From positions 620,001-684,000 of the forward strand of contig NZ_JAMLIG010000001.1 of the NCBI RefSeq assembly GCF_023954305.1: DNA of 64,000 nt, given 5' to 3'. This DNA is from Mesorhizobium sp. Its GTDB lineage: Bacteria; Pseudomonadota; Alphaproteobacteria; Rhizobiales; Rhizobiaceae. Position 1 is the stretch's first letter. The number at the start of each line of letters is the position of its first letter. The notes under the pieces were generated by a model. The model had not been told where the DNA came from, made no database searches, and saw only the letters and a program-made list of their open reading frames with translations. This document shows, piece after piece, positions 54,911 through 63,602 of this stretch. A program made the position numbers and the translations under genes.

Positions 54911-56335
54911 TCAGAGGTTGAACAGGATCAGCCGCTCTTCGGTCATATCGCGGATCGCGTAGCGCGGTCCCTCGCGACCGATGCCGCTGTCTTTGACACC
55001 GCCATAGGCAAGCTGATCTGTGCGCCATGTCGATGTACCGTTGATGATGACGCCGCCGGTCCGCAGCCTACGCGCCAGCATCATCGCGAGTTGAGTGCTG
55101 TCGGTGAAGACGCCGCACTGGAGCCCGAATGGGCTTTCGGAGATCTCGCGTATCGGCTCCTCCAGATCATCGTAGGCGATGATACTCGCGACTGGACCAA
55201 ACACCTCGTCGCAAACGACCTTCATGTCTCGCCTGACGTCGGTCAGGAGTGTCGGCTCATAGGCGGGGCCGTGACGGACGCCGCCGCACAGCAACTTCGC
55301 GCCTCCGGCGACTGCTTCGTTCACCCAGCTTTCCACCCGCTTCGCGGCGGCCTCGTCGATCAGCGTTCCTAAATCGGTGTGCGCGTCCATCGGGTCGCCC
55401 AACCTCAGGGTCCGCATATGGGCCGCCACCTTGTCGCCCAGCGCGGCAGCGAGTTTGCGCGGCGCGAAAATGTTCTGCACGGAGATGCAACTCTGTCCGG
55501 CGAGCCGCACCGCGTTGCGGGCGAGCTGCGGGGCGATAGCGTCGAGGTTGGCGTCCTCGCAGACGATGGTCTGCCCGGTGCCGCCGAGCTCCAGCGTGAC
55601 CGGCCTCAGCCCCGACCGCGCCCTGATCTCTGCGCCCACGCGGGAGGAGCCGGTGAAGGTGAGCATGTCGACGCCGGGATGTGCAACAAGGGCTTGTCCT
55701 GTCGCTGCGCCGCCATGAACGACCTGGATGAAGTGGCGTGGAATGCCGGCGTCATAGAGCAACTCGACCAAGCGATGTACGACCAGCGGGCATTGATGCG
55801 GCGGCTTGAGGACGATCGCATTGCCGGCGGCAAAGGCCGGGCCAAGCTTGTGGCAGGCAAGGTTGAACGGCGCGTTGAACGGCGTGATCGCGCCGACCAC
55901 ACCGACGGGGAAACGCATGAGAAAAGCCATCTTGCCGTGGCCCATCGCACTGCCGTCGAGCGGCACATGGCTGCCCTCGATGCGGATCGCCTCCTCGCCG
56001 GACAGCGAGATCGTGTCGGTCGAGCGCTTTACCTCTCCTTCGGCATCGGCCAGCGCCTTGCCGGTCTCGCGCGCCATGATCTCGCCGATCTCGGCCGCTC
56101 GCTCTCCTATGAGGTCCGCGGCTCGCCGCAGGATGCCGGCACGCTGGTAGGCCGGCATCGACGCAACTTCGGGGGCGGCAGCGCGGGCCGCCCTGACGGC
56201 GGCTGCCACAACCTCAGGATCGGCGGCCGGCGCGGTGGCGACAATCTCGCCACGATATGGATCGCGGCTCTCGAAGTGGTCCCTGCCGGCGACGTGCTTG
56301 CCGCCGATGACGTGGCCTAGTTTCACGCCGCTCAT
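54911..56335 (-). CDS. Aldehyde dehydrogenase family protein
   Basis: This 474-aa NAD(P)+-dependent aldehyde dehydrogenase has the oxyanion Asn154 (TPFNAPFN), general base Glu249 (TLELGG) and nucleophile Cys283 (LAGQSCISVQN). All are intact. ATG at 56335 overlaps the ThDP-enzyme stop by four bases, so the enzymes are made together: a decarboxylase-type ThDP enzyme would yield an aldehyde that this enzyme oxidises. It resembles the lactaldehyde/glyceraldehyde (non-phosphorylating) group in its GQSCISVQN motif. Confidence 0.9.
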   Translation of the reverse strand: MSGVKLGHVIGGKHVAGRDHFESRDPYRGEIVATAPAADPEVVAAAVRAARAAAPEVASMPAYQRAGILRRAADLIGERAAEIGEIMARETGKALADAEGEVKRSTDTISLSGEEAIRIEGSHVPLDGSAMGHGKMAFLMRFPVGVVGAITPFNAPFNLACHKLGPAFAAGNAIVLKPPHQCPLVVHRLVELLYDAGIPRHFIQVVHGGAATGQALVAHPGVDMLTFTGSSRVGAEIRARSGLRPVTLELGGTGQTIVCEDANLDAIAPQLARNAVRLAGQSCISVQNIFAPRKLAAALGDKVAAHMRTLRLGDPMDAHTDLGTLIDEAAAKRVESWVNEAVAGGAKLLCGGVRHGPAYEPTLLTDVRRDMKVVCDEVFGPVASIIAYDDLEEPIREISESPFGLQCGVFTDSTQLAMMLARRLRTGGVIINGTSTWRTDQLAYGGVKDSGIGREGPRYAIRDMTEERLILFNL

Positions 56336-58161
56336 CGCGCCGGGCTCCATGCGCTGCCGAAAGCCGGTTCGGGCGCCGGCATCGGCGGCAATTCCCACGA
56401 GCCGGTCGATGGCGGCTTTACGCCGGGGTCGACCTCCAGGTCGATGAGGTAAGGCCGACCGGATGCCAGCGCTACTCGCAGCGCGTCGCGAAAGTCGCTT
56501 GAACGGCTGACCTTCACGCCATCGACCCCATGGGCCCGCGCCAGCGCTGCGAAGTCGGGATTGTAGGGCTGGCCGTTGAGACCGCGTGTGAACGAGGTGC
56601 CGATTTCCCTGCCGCCGAACACGCCGTGCTGGAGGTCGCGGATGGCGCCCCAGGCATAGTTGTTCCAGACAACCCAGATCGCCGGTATGTCATATTCGAC
56701 CGCCGTGCAAAGCACGTGCGGGGTCATGGTGAAACCGCCATCACCCACAACCGCGATGCAGGGGTGGTCGGGCGCCGCAAGCTTGGCGCCCAGCACGCCG
56801 GACACGCCGAAACCCATGGCGGAATAGCCCCAGGTATTGAGCATAGATTGTGGTCGACGACACTCCCAGAACTGCATGAACCAGTTATGATGGGATCCCG
56901 AATCCGGTACAAGGATCGTGTCTTCCGGCGCGACCTGCCTGATATCGGCGACGACGCGCTCGGGTCGCATAGGGTCGGTATCGATCTCGAAATTGGGCCT
57001 GATGAAGGCCTGCCACTCGCGCCGCCACCCGGCAATGCGCGAAAGCCATTCGGCGGTCCCGAGATGTCTGCTGATCCCGCGCCGCTCCAACTCGGCCAGC
57101 AACTGGCGGATGAAGGTGCGAGCGTCGGCCAGGATGCCGACCATCGGCTCGTAGTTGCGGCCGATTTCGGTGGGATCGATATCGACGTGGATGAGCCGCG
57201 TGGGGGGTATGTTCCACGAATAGCCCTGCTTCCACGAGGAGGCCGACCGATCGTCGAACCGAGCACCGATGGCGAGCACTACATCCGCATGGCGGCCGGC
57301 CTGGTTAGCCGTAAAGGTGCCGTTGCGGCCGATGAAGCCGAGCGACAATGGATCGGTCATGTCGAGCGTGCCCATGCCGTTGGGCGAGGCGACCTGCGGA
57401 ATCTGCAGCCGGTGCTGCAGTTCAGTCAGTTCCTTGCTGGCCTTCGACAGAGTAACGCCGTGGCCGACGAATATCAGCGGCGTGCGTGCGGACAGCAACA
57501 GGTCGAGCACTGCGCAAATTGCTTCGGCCGACGCGCCTGGACGGTTCGCCACGCCTGCACCGTCCATCGGGTCCAGCTCCACCTCCGCCTCCTCCTGAAA
57601 CAGATTATAGGGCACGTCGAGGTTGACCGGACCTGGCCGGCCCGAGGTGAGGAGGTTGGTCGCCTGGCGCAGCGCCAGCGGCAGCATGTCCACGCGTGTC
57701 GGCTGGAACGATCGCTTCACGAACGGACGAAGCGCATCTGGAAAGCTCGCCTGGCCGTGCATGTAGGTTTCCTGGAACGGGGCTCGGTTGAACTGCGAGG
57801 TCGGCACGTTTGCAGTTATGGCGAGGAAGGCCGAGCTGTCCGCCTGGGCGCAGGCCACCGACATCGGAATATTGGCCGAGCCCGGGCCGCACGAAGTCAG
57901 CGTTGCCACCGGCTGGTGGGCCACGCGGAAGTAGGCATCAGCCATATGGCCGGCCGTCTGCTCATGGCGCGGCGAGATCAGCTTGATCTTGTCCCGACGA
58001 TCATAGAGCGCGTCGAGCATGCCGACATTGCCATGCCCGCATATGCCGAACACGTAGGGCATACGGGCCCGGATGAGGTGATCGGCGATCAGGTCACCGC
58101 CTTTGGTCTTGGTCATGCGACCCTGGCTCCCGGTAATTCGTGTCTGCGGCGTGTCAAGCAT
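56332..58161 (-). CDS. Thiamine diphosphate-dependent enzyme (acetolactate synthase-like superfamily)
   Basis: This 609-aa three-domain ThDP enzyme has the catalytic Glu67 (SPRHEQTAGHMA) that activates the cofactor and the Mg/ThDP motif GDG...NN at residues 473-501 (VVGDGGFTMTPHVL to WVVWNNYAWG). The middle domain (DVVLAIGARFDDRS) is of the acetolactate synthase type. It could decarboxylate or carboligate a 2-oxo acid. ATG at 58161 overlaps the TctA stop by eight bases. Pairing with the aldehyde dehydrogenase suggests oxidative decarboxylation in two steps. It is not a close copy of IlvB, as there is no IlvN partner. Confidence 0.85.
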   Translation of the reverse strand: MLDTPQTRITGSQGRMTKTKGGDLIADHLIRARMPYVFGICGHGNVGMLDALYDRRDKIKLISPRHEQTAGHMADAYFRVAHQPVATLTSCGPGSANIPMSVACAQADSSAFLAITANVPTSQFNRAPFQETYMHGQASFPDALRPFVKRSFQPTRVDMLPLALRQATNLLTSGRPGPVNLDVPYNLFQEEAEVELDPMDGAGVANRPGASAEAICAVLDLLLSARTPLIFVGHGVTLSKASKELTELQHRLQIPQVASPNGMGTLDMTDPLSLGFIGRNGTFTANQAGRHADVVLAIGARFDDRSASSWKQGYSWNIPPTRLIHVDIDPTEIGRNYEPMVGILADARTFIRQLLAELERRGISRHLGTAEWLSRIAGWRREWQAFIRPNFEIDTDPMRPERVVADIRQVAPEDTILVPDSGSHHNWFMQFWECRRPQSMLNTWGYSAMGFGVSGVLGAKLAAPDHPCIAVVGDGGFTMTPHVLCTAVEYDIPAIWVVWNNYAWGAIRDLQHGVFGGREIGTSFTRGLNGQPYNPDFAALARAHGVDGVKVSRSSDFRDALRVALASGRPYLIDLEVDPGVKPPSTGSWELPPMPAPEPAFGSAWSPAR

Positions 58162-59668
58162 GGCTGGCCTCGGCCGGCTGACGCCGGCGACGTTGATTGC
58201 TGCGGATCATTGCGATGAGCGGGCTGACCCAGATGAGGATCGTGAGGATGCCCAGGCCCGCCGCGAGCGGCCGGCTGAAGAAGGCCGAGAGACTGCCGTT
58301 CTGCGCGATCATCGCCTGCATGAAGCTCTGCTCGATGATCGGACCGATAACCATGCCGAGAATGAGCGGCGCGACCGGGTAGTCGTTCTCCTGCATGAAG
58401 AATGAGACAACGCCTGCGACAAGGGCGACGGTCACGCCCATTATCGAATTGTTGATGGCGAAAGCACCGACGATTGTGAATGTGAGCACGATCGGCATCA
58501 GTACCGTGTTCGGCACGCGCAGAATCTGGCTGGCGAGCTTGATCGACAGGTATCCGATGGGGATCAGGAACAGGTTCGCAATGAAGAACGAGACGAAGAT
58601 CGAATAAACCAGTGGCGCGTTCTCGACGAACACCAGCGGCCCCGGTTCAAGTCCCTTGAGCAGCAGCACGCCGATCACGATGGCGGTGACGGAATCGCCG
58701 GGAATTCCGAACACCAGCGAAGGCACCCAGGTCGTTGAGCTTGACGCATTGTTCGAGGCGCTGGCAGAAACGATCCCCTCGGGGTGGCCGGTACCGTAGA
58801 GTTCGGGGGTCTTCGAAAGCCGCCTGGACAGGCCGTAGGAGACCCAGGCGGCGATGTCGGAGCCCGCGCCGGGTATCGCGCCGATCACGATGCCGATGGT
58901 GGAGCCAATCGACATTTGACCCTTGTAGCGCCACATCACTCGGAACGCTTTGCCGAAGTCGATGTGTTGCACCCGCGACGCGCGCGTGTCGCCCCGCGGC
59001 GGGTGCGTCAAGCAGCGCATCACCTCAGCGACGGCGAACACGCCGATCATCACCGAAACGAAGTTGATCCCTTCCATCATCGACACGCTGCCGAAGGTGA
59101 AGCGCGGCGACCCGGTGATCATGTCGAGGCCGACGGTCGACAGCATCAGGCCGACGCATAGCGAGATCAGGCCCTTCGCCGGAGAGTTGCCTGCGACCAG
59201 GGCCGCCGTGCTGAGCCCGATGGCCGCGAGCCAAAAATACTCCTGGTAGCGGAAAGCCAACGCGAACTTCGCCAACGTGGGCGCCAGAACCGACAGGGCG
59301 ACGGTGCCGATAATGCCGCCGATGACAGAGCAGAGCAGCGAGATCATCAGCCCCGTGCCGCCCTGGCCCTTGAGCGTCATCTCGTGGGATTCTTCGGTAT
59401 AAGCCGCCGACGCGGGCACTCCGGGGATCCGCAGCAATGCGCCCGGCAGGTCGCCGGAGAAGATCGCCATGGCGACGGCGGTGGATATGGCCGCCAGCGC
59501 CGCCACCGGCTCCATGAAATACGTGATCGGTACCAGCATCGCGACGGCAAGTGTCGCGGAGATGCCGGGCATGGCGCCGACGAGGATGCCGTAGACGCTC
59601 GACAGCAGGATGACGAGCAAGACATCCAGGCGGAAGACGAGGTCAAAGGCGGCGAGCAGATTTTCCAT
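58154..59668 (-). CDS. tctA: Tripartite tricarboxylate transporter large permease TctA
   Basis: This 504-aa polytopic protein of the TctA family has about 12 helices, with the conserved GAMPGISATLAVAMLVPITY and GIVIGAIPGAGSDIAAWVSYG segments and TTWVPSLVFGIPGDSVTAI. It is the transporting subunit that works with TctB and the periplasmic TctC to import a carboxylate. It starts one base after the tctB stop. Its own stop lies inside the ThDP gene, which links transport to the first enzymes. Confidence 0.93.
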   Translation of the reverse strand: MENLLAAFDLVFRLDVLLVILLSSVYGILVGAMPGISATLAVAMLVPITYFMEPVAALAAISTAVAMAIFSGDLPGALLRIPGVPASAAYTEESHEMTLKGQGGTGLMISLLCSVIGGIIGTVALSVLAPTLAKFALAFRYQEYFWLAAIGLSTAALVAGNSPAKGLISLCVGLMLSTVGLDMITGSPRFTFGSVSMMEGINFVSVMIGVFAVAEVMRCLTHPPRGDTRASRVQHIDFGKAFRVMWRYKGQMSIGSTIGIVIGAIPGAGSDIAAWVSYGLSRRLSKTPELYGTGHPEGIVSASASNNASSSTTWVPSLVFGIPGDSVTAIVIGVLLLKGLEPGPLVFVENAPLVYSIFVSFFIANLFLIPIGYLSIKLASQILRVPNTVLMPIVLTFTIVGAFAINNSIMGVTVALVAGVVSFFMQENDYPVAPLILGMVIGPIIEQSFMQAMIAQNGSLSAFFSRPLAAGLGILTILIWVSPLIAMIRSNQRRRRQPAEASHA

Positions 59669-59669
59669 G

Positions 59670-60152
59670 TCAGCGTACCATCATCAATTCGATGGCGCCC
59701 ATGGGCAGCGGCACGCGCAGGAGCCGAGCAAAGATCAAGTAGAGAATGACAGTCACCCCAGCGGCGACGACGGCGCTGGACAATAGCTTCGACGTGCCCC
59801 GGGTCACGGCGAGCAGACCACCGAGCATCAGGAATCCGGAGAGCAGGAAACCCAGCCGCTCCGAACCCAGGATGTAGAAGACGATGCTGGCGACCACTGA
59901 GGCGAGGATGGCGTGATTGCGCGGTCGCCGCGCCCACGGTGCCAGGGTGAAGAGCGGCAGCCCGCCGGTTCGCCTGGCGGAGCCGACGATCAGCGCGATA
60001 CCGCCCAACCCCATCAGGATGGAGATCAGCCGGGGGAACAGATCGGGGCCGTACTTCACCCCCGGCAACGACGAGAACGTTCCGGCATAAACGAACGTGA
60101 AGATGGCGATGGCGAGAAATATCCCACCGGTGATTGTGTCATTTGCTTTCAT
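59670..60152 (-). CDS. tctB: Tripartite tricarboxylate transporter small permease TctB
   Basis: This 160-aa four-helix membrane protein of the TctB family has GGIFLAIAIFTFVYAG, the PGVKYGPDLFPRLIS signature and closing VILYLIFARLLRVPLP. ATG at 60152 follows a GGAGG-like AGGAACGG site. It lies between tctC and tctA in the usual order. Confidence 0.9.
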   Translation of the reverse strand: MKANDTITGGIFLAIAIFTFVYAGTFSSLPGVKYGPDLFPRLISILMGLGGIALIVGSARRTGGLPLFTLAPWARRPRNHAILASVVASIVFYILGSERLGFLLSGFLMLGGLLAVTRGTSKLLSSAVVAAGVTVILYLIFARLLRVPLPMGAIELMMVR

Positions 60153-60196
60153 CGGCCGTTCCTCCCGCCGCGGTAGACTACGGCGACGTCCGCAAG

Positions 60197-60225
60197 GCCG
60201 AGCCGGGCGCTGGTGCCCGGCCGGC
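60197..60225 (-). other. Intercistronic hairpin after tctC
   Basis: CCGGGC (60203-60208) and GCCCGG (60215-60220) pair around a six-base loop, with an outer GCCG/CGGC helix joined through a bulge, in the 86-base gap between the tctC stop and the tctB start. No U-run follows on the minus strand. Confidence 0.45.
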
Positions 60226-60238
60226 TGCATCAGCAGGT

Positions 60239-61222
60239 TTACTTCACCATGCCCGCGACTTTCATCACGTCGCAGATCGCCTTGTCCTGCGCAGCATGGA
60301 AGGCACGCGCCTCGTCAGGCCCGAGCCACGAGAAAGAGAAACCGCGCTCCTTCATGAACTTCTGAAACGGCTCGCTTTCATAACCGGCCTTCACCGCCGT
60401 CAGCACCTTTGCCTTGATATCGTCGGGAAGGCCCGCGGGCGCCCCGATCATGCGCCAGGTGGCAAGGCTCCACTCCACACCGATAGCTTCCTTGATGGTT
60501 GGCACGTCGGGGAACACGGCGTTGCGCTCAGGGCTCATGGTGCCGAGCGCCTTGATCGTGCCTGCATCCAGCAAGACCTTGGAGTCGGACAGGGGCGGCG
60601 TCACGAAGTCGACGGCGCCTGACGAAACGTCCTGCAGCGAAGGCCCACCACCCTGGGACGGCACCCAGGTCACGCGATCCGGCTCGATGCCGGCGGCGAC
60701 CATCAGACCAACCCATGCGAGGTGATATATGCTGCCCGCGCCGGAACCCGACGCCGTGAAAGTGCCGGGCGGGTTCGATTTGATCGCGTCGATCGCCTCG
60801 GCCAGCGTGTTGAATTTCGATTCCTTCTTCACGATGACCGCCGAATGCTCGACATTGAGCAGGGCGATCTGCGTGAACTTGTCTGCGTCGAGGTCGGTGA
60901 GTCCCGAGCAGACCAGTTGGCTCAGGTCGACGTTTATGGTGCCGATATTGTAACCGTCGGGCGCCGACTGAGCCATCGCCGTGTGGCCTACGAGGCCCGA
61001 GCCGCCGGTGCGGTTCACCACATTTATCGGCTGGCCGAGCACGGGCTCCATCGCGGGCGTCAGCGCACGCACCAGGATGTCGGTGCCGCCGCCGGCCGCC
61101 CAGGGCACGATCATCGTGACCGGACGGTTCGGATAGTCCTGAGCCTTGGCAGGGACAGCCATCGCCAGGGCGGTCAAGGTGCCGACCGCCAGAGCCTGCA
61201 ACGCGATCCTTCGCGATTTCAT
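60239..61222 (-). CDS. tctC: Tripartite tricarboxylate transporter binding protein TctC
   Basis: This 327-aa periplasmic solute receptor of the Bug/TctC family has a signal peptide (about 1-27, ending PAKAQD). The diagnostic YPNRPVTMIVPWAAGGGTDILVR and NRTGGSGLVGHTAMAQS follow. ATG at 61222 has GGAGG seven bases upstream; ATG at 61228 is too close to that site. As first gene of the ten-gene operon, it sets the incoming substrate, a carboxylate of unknown identity. Confidence 0.93.
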   Translation of the reverse strand: MKSRRIALQALAVGTLTALAMAVPAKAQDYPNRPVTMIVPWAAGGGTDILVRALTPAMEPVLGQPINVVNRTGGSGLVGHTAMAQSAPDGYNIGTINVDLSQLVCSGLTDLDADKFTQIALLNVEHSAVIVKKESKFNTLAEAIDAIKSNPPGTFTASGSGAGSIYHLAWVGLMVAAGIEPDRVTWVPSQGGGPSLQDVSSGAVDFVTPPLSDSKVLLDAGTIKALGTMSPERNAVFPDVPTIKEAIGVEWSLATWRMIGAPAGLPDDIKAKVLTAVKAGYESEPFQKFMKERGFSFSWLGPDEARAFHAAQDKAICDVMKVAGMVK

Positions 61223-61330
61223 ATGCATTCCTCCCTTCTTAGAGCCCAACGGAAGCGGGCGCCCCCGTTTGGCGGTCCTCCAACCGCGTGAAATGGTTTT
61301 AGGGAGATCCGGAAAAGTCTGTCAAATGTT

Positions 61331-61367
61331 TTCTCATATAAATCTCTCTCTTTTCCCTATGTGAGAA
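61331..61367. promoter_or_regulatory. Inverted repeat A in the tctC/IclR divergent region
   Basis: TTCTCATA (61331-61338) and TGTGAGAA (61360-61367, 7 of 8 complementary) are arranged as an inverted repeat with centres 29 bp apart. With repeat B it makes four related half-sites in one 274-bp divergent promoter region. Confidence 0.55.
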
Positions 61368-61445
61368 GAAAACGCTCCTTTGGCCCAAATCAGCCGCGAT
61401 ATGCGAGAGCTTCAAAGCCTAGCGCTACGAGGAGGGCTCTTGTTT

Positions 61446-61483
61446 TTCTCATACTGTAACGATAATTGTTGCGCATATGAGAA
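61446..61483. promoter_or_regulatory. Inverted repeat B in the tctC/IclR divergent region
   Basis: TTCTCATA (61446-61453) and TATGAGAA (61476-61483) are perfect complements with centres 30 bp apart, ending 14 bases before the IclR ATG; a further ATATGAGAG follows. It is a likely binding site for the IclR protein, overlapping its own leader. Confidence 0.55.
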
Positions 61484-61496
61484 TATGAGAGCGTCG

Positions 61497-62330
61497 ATGG
61501 AGCCTGAAAAAACCGAGCGTGACGAGAACCGGATCCAATCGCTGGAGCGCGGGTTCATGGTGCTGGAAATGGTTGCGCGCAGCCGCGATGGCATCACACT
61601 GTCCGAACTTAGCCGGAAGCTCGATCTGCACACGAGCACGCTCTACCACCTGACACGAACTCTGGTTGCGCTCGGCTACCTGCGCACTGGTCCGGACGAC
61701 AAGCGATACCGTATGGGACGCGGGATCTATCAGATTGCCTCGGCGTGCCTGGACGAGGCCGAGCTCAGCGCCACGGTCGAGCCGTATCTTGACCGCCTCG
61801 CCGCAGCAACGGGAGAAGCCACACACTTCGCGATCTGGGAGCGGCGCAAGGCTCTGATCCTGACGCGACGCGAAGGACCAAATGCGCTTCAGATCTCCGA
61901 GCGTGCCGGAACCTTGCGCCCCGTCTATTGCACGGCCATCGGCAAGGTGCTGCTCTCGGGGCTCACCGAGGACGTCTATGAACAATACGTTGCCGAGATC
62001 GACTTCGCGCCGGTGACCGCGAACACGCTTCGCGATGCACAATCGCTGCGGCTTCAGGTCGATCGGACGCGGCGCGAGGGCATCGCCTATGACGACTGCG
62101 AATTCAACCCGGAGGTCAGGTGCATGGCCGCCCCCGTGCGCGATTTCCGCGGTCGGGTGCTCGGTGCAATCGGGTTCTCGGGACCGGTGTGGCGTCTCTC
62201 GCTCGCAGGCATGAACGACTACATTTCCATCACGCGCTCGATCGCGGCGGAGGTGTCCGAGCATTTGGGCTTCCGGCCGGGCCAGATCGCACCCGACACT
62301 CGTAGCGGAAAGCGAAGAGCCAATGGGTGA
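61497..62330 (+). CDS. IclR family transcriptional regulator
   Basis: This 277-aa regulator has an N-terminal winged helix (about 12-75, with GITLSELSRKLDLHTSTLYHLTRTLV) and an IclR effector domain (VYCTAIGKVLLSGL, EGIAYDDCEFNPEVRCMAAPV). ATG at 61497 is preferred; ATG at 61485 is possible, and the frame is open further up through the operator region. It is divergent from the TctCBA operon and is probably its regulator. Its stop overlaps the following SDR start by eight bases. Confidence 0.9.
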   Translation: MEPEKTERDENRIQSLERGFMVLEMVARSRDGITLSELSRKLDLHTSTLYHLTRTLVALGYLRTGPDDKRYRMGRGIYQIASACLDEAELSATVEPYLDRLAAATGEATHFAIWERRKALILTRREGPNALQISERAGTLRPVYCTAIGKVLLSGLTEDVYEQYVAEIDFAPVTANTLRDAQSLRLQVDRTRREGIAYDDCEFNPEVRCMAAPVRDFRGRVLGAIGFSGPVWRLSLAGMNDYISITRSIAAEVSEHLGFRPGQIAPDTRSGKRRANG

Positions 62331-63105
62331 ATTGACAGGAAAGACGGCGCTGGTGACCGGGGCCAGCAAGGGTATAGGACGCGCCATCGCGGCTCGGCTT
62401 GCCGCGGAGGGATGCGATGTGGCTCTGGTCGCAAGAGACCTGGAGAGGCTGACCGCCGCAGCAGAGGAGATTGCCGAGCGGCATGGGGTGAGAACCCTCC
62501 CGATCGCCGCCGATCTGTCGTCGGAATCGGGCTGTATTTCTGCCGCCCGGACGGCATTGGACGCCTTCGGCGGACTCGACATACTCGTCAATTGCGCCGG
62601 CGACACCAGGGCGGGCACTTTCCCGGCACAACCGGACACGGAGTGGACAAGCGGCTTCGCTCTCAAGTTCTTCGGCGCGGTGCGCTTGACGCGGGCGCTT
62701 TGGGAGCCGCTGAAAGCGCGGCGCGGGACCGTCATCAATATCGGCGGTGCGGCGGCATATACGCCCTCGCCGGGCTTCATGGTCGGCGGCGCCGTCAACG
62801 CGGCGCTGGCACATTTCTCCAAGTCGCTGTCGAAGCAGGGGCTGGTTGACGACGTCAACGTCAATATCATCCATCCCGGCTCCGTCGTCACCGACCGCAT
62901 GGACGCGCTGATCCGGCAGGAGGCGGCTTCGACCGGCATATCCGAAGACGAGGTCCGCCGCCGCAACCGGGAGCGGGCCGGAATCCGCAGGCTCGGAGAG
63001 CCTGACGATATCGCGGAGACGGTAGTGTTCCTCTGCCTGCCGCGCGCGCGTCATATCCAGGGCGTCGGCATCGCCGTCGACGGCGGCGCGACGCCAGGAC
63101 TTTGA
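62323..63105 (+). CDS. Short-chain dehydrogenase fold lacking the catalytic triad
   Basis: This 260-aa SDR-fold protein has an intact cofactor loop (GASKGIGRAIAARL, 13-26), NCAG motif (VNCAGDTRAG, 89-98) and C-terminal VDGGATPGL. At the active-site positions Ser is Gly142 (INIGGAAAY), Tyr is Gly155 and Lys is Asn159 (GFMVGGAVNAAL), so all three catalytic residues are missing. It may bind NAD(P) or a ligand without classical SDR catalysis, or use another mechanism. It overlaps the IclR gene by eight bases, so it may act with that regulator. Apart from these changes the frame is full-length and well conserved. Confidence 0.82.
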   Translation: MGELTGKTALVTGASKGIGRAIAARLAAEGCDVALVARDLERLTAAAEEIAERHGVRTLPIAADLSSESGCISAARTALDAFGGLDILVNCAGDTRAGTFPAQPDTEWTSGFALKFFGAVRLTRALWEPLKARRGTVINIGGAAAYTPSPGFMVGGAVNAALAHFSKSLSKQGLVDDVNVNIIHPGSVVTDRMDALIRQEAASTGISEDEVRRRNRERAGIRRLGEPDDIAETVVFLCLPRARHIQGVGIAVDGGATPGL

Positions 63106-63245
63106 TCCGGGTCCAACGCTGGCCGTCGATGGGCCGCGGCCTAGGCGGCTGCAATCCGCATCTGGTCTGCCCTGCGCCCAGCACCGCACAGGTAGGCGAT
63201 AGTAGCATTCTATCTCGAACGGAGTGCCGTTCTCCGCGCAGCTGG

Positions 63246-63575
63246 TCAGCTGTGCTCGATATCGGGAACAGTGTTCTTGAAAAACCGCTCACGCGATCCG
63301 GCGAGATAGTCCCGCTCCCACTCGTGCCTGAACTCCGTGTTGCGGGTCAGCATCGGGTAGCGGCCGAAGTTCGTCGACCCCATGTTGAGAGAGGCGACTT
63401 CCGGCTTGAACACCGATACCGGTCGCAACCGCTCCTCGAACGTCATCGTGGCAGACCCTCCCGTCGTGATGTTCACCATGCAGTCGGCGCGCTGCCTGGT
63501 CACCTTGACCCTGCTCGTGACCACAGGAACGCGGAGCGTCTTGAGCCATTGGAGCCTCCGGCAAACCCGGCGCAA
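63246..63575 (-). pseudogene. Remnant of a BKACE (DUF849) gene
   Basis: The central part reads clearly as BKACE (beta-keto acid cleavage enzyme): CMVNITTGGSATMTFEERL, ASLNMGSTNFGRYPML and WERDYLAGSRERFFKNT. It then stops after DIEHS where the family continues for about 130 residues. The N-terminal half with the first metal motif is absent; upstream residues (MRRVCRRLQWLKTLRV) do not fit the family. Full-length members are around 300 aa, so about a third remains. It sits downstream of a TRAP permease gene. The interval 63106-63245 shows nothing else recognisable. Confidence 0.75.
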
Positions 63576-63602
63576 TACAGCATCAACCGGCGCGTTTCAG
63601 TC

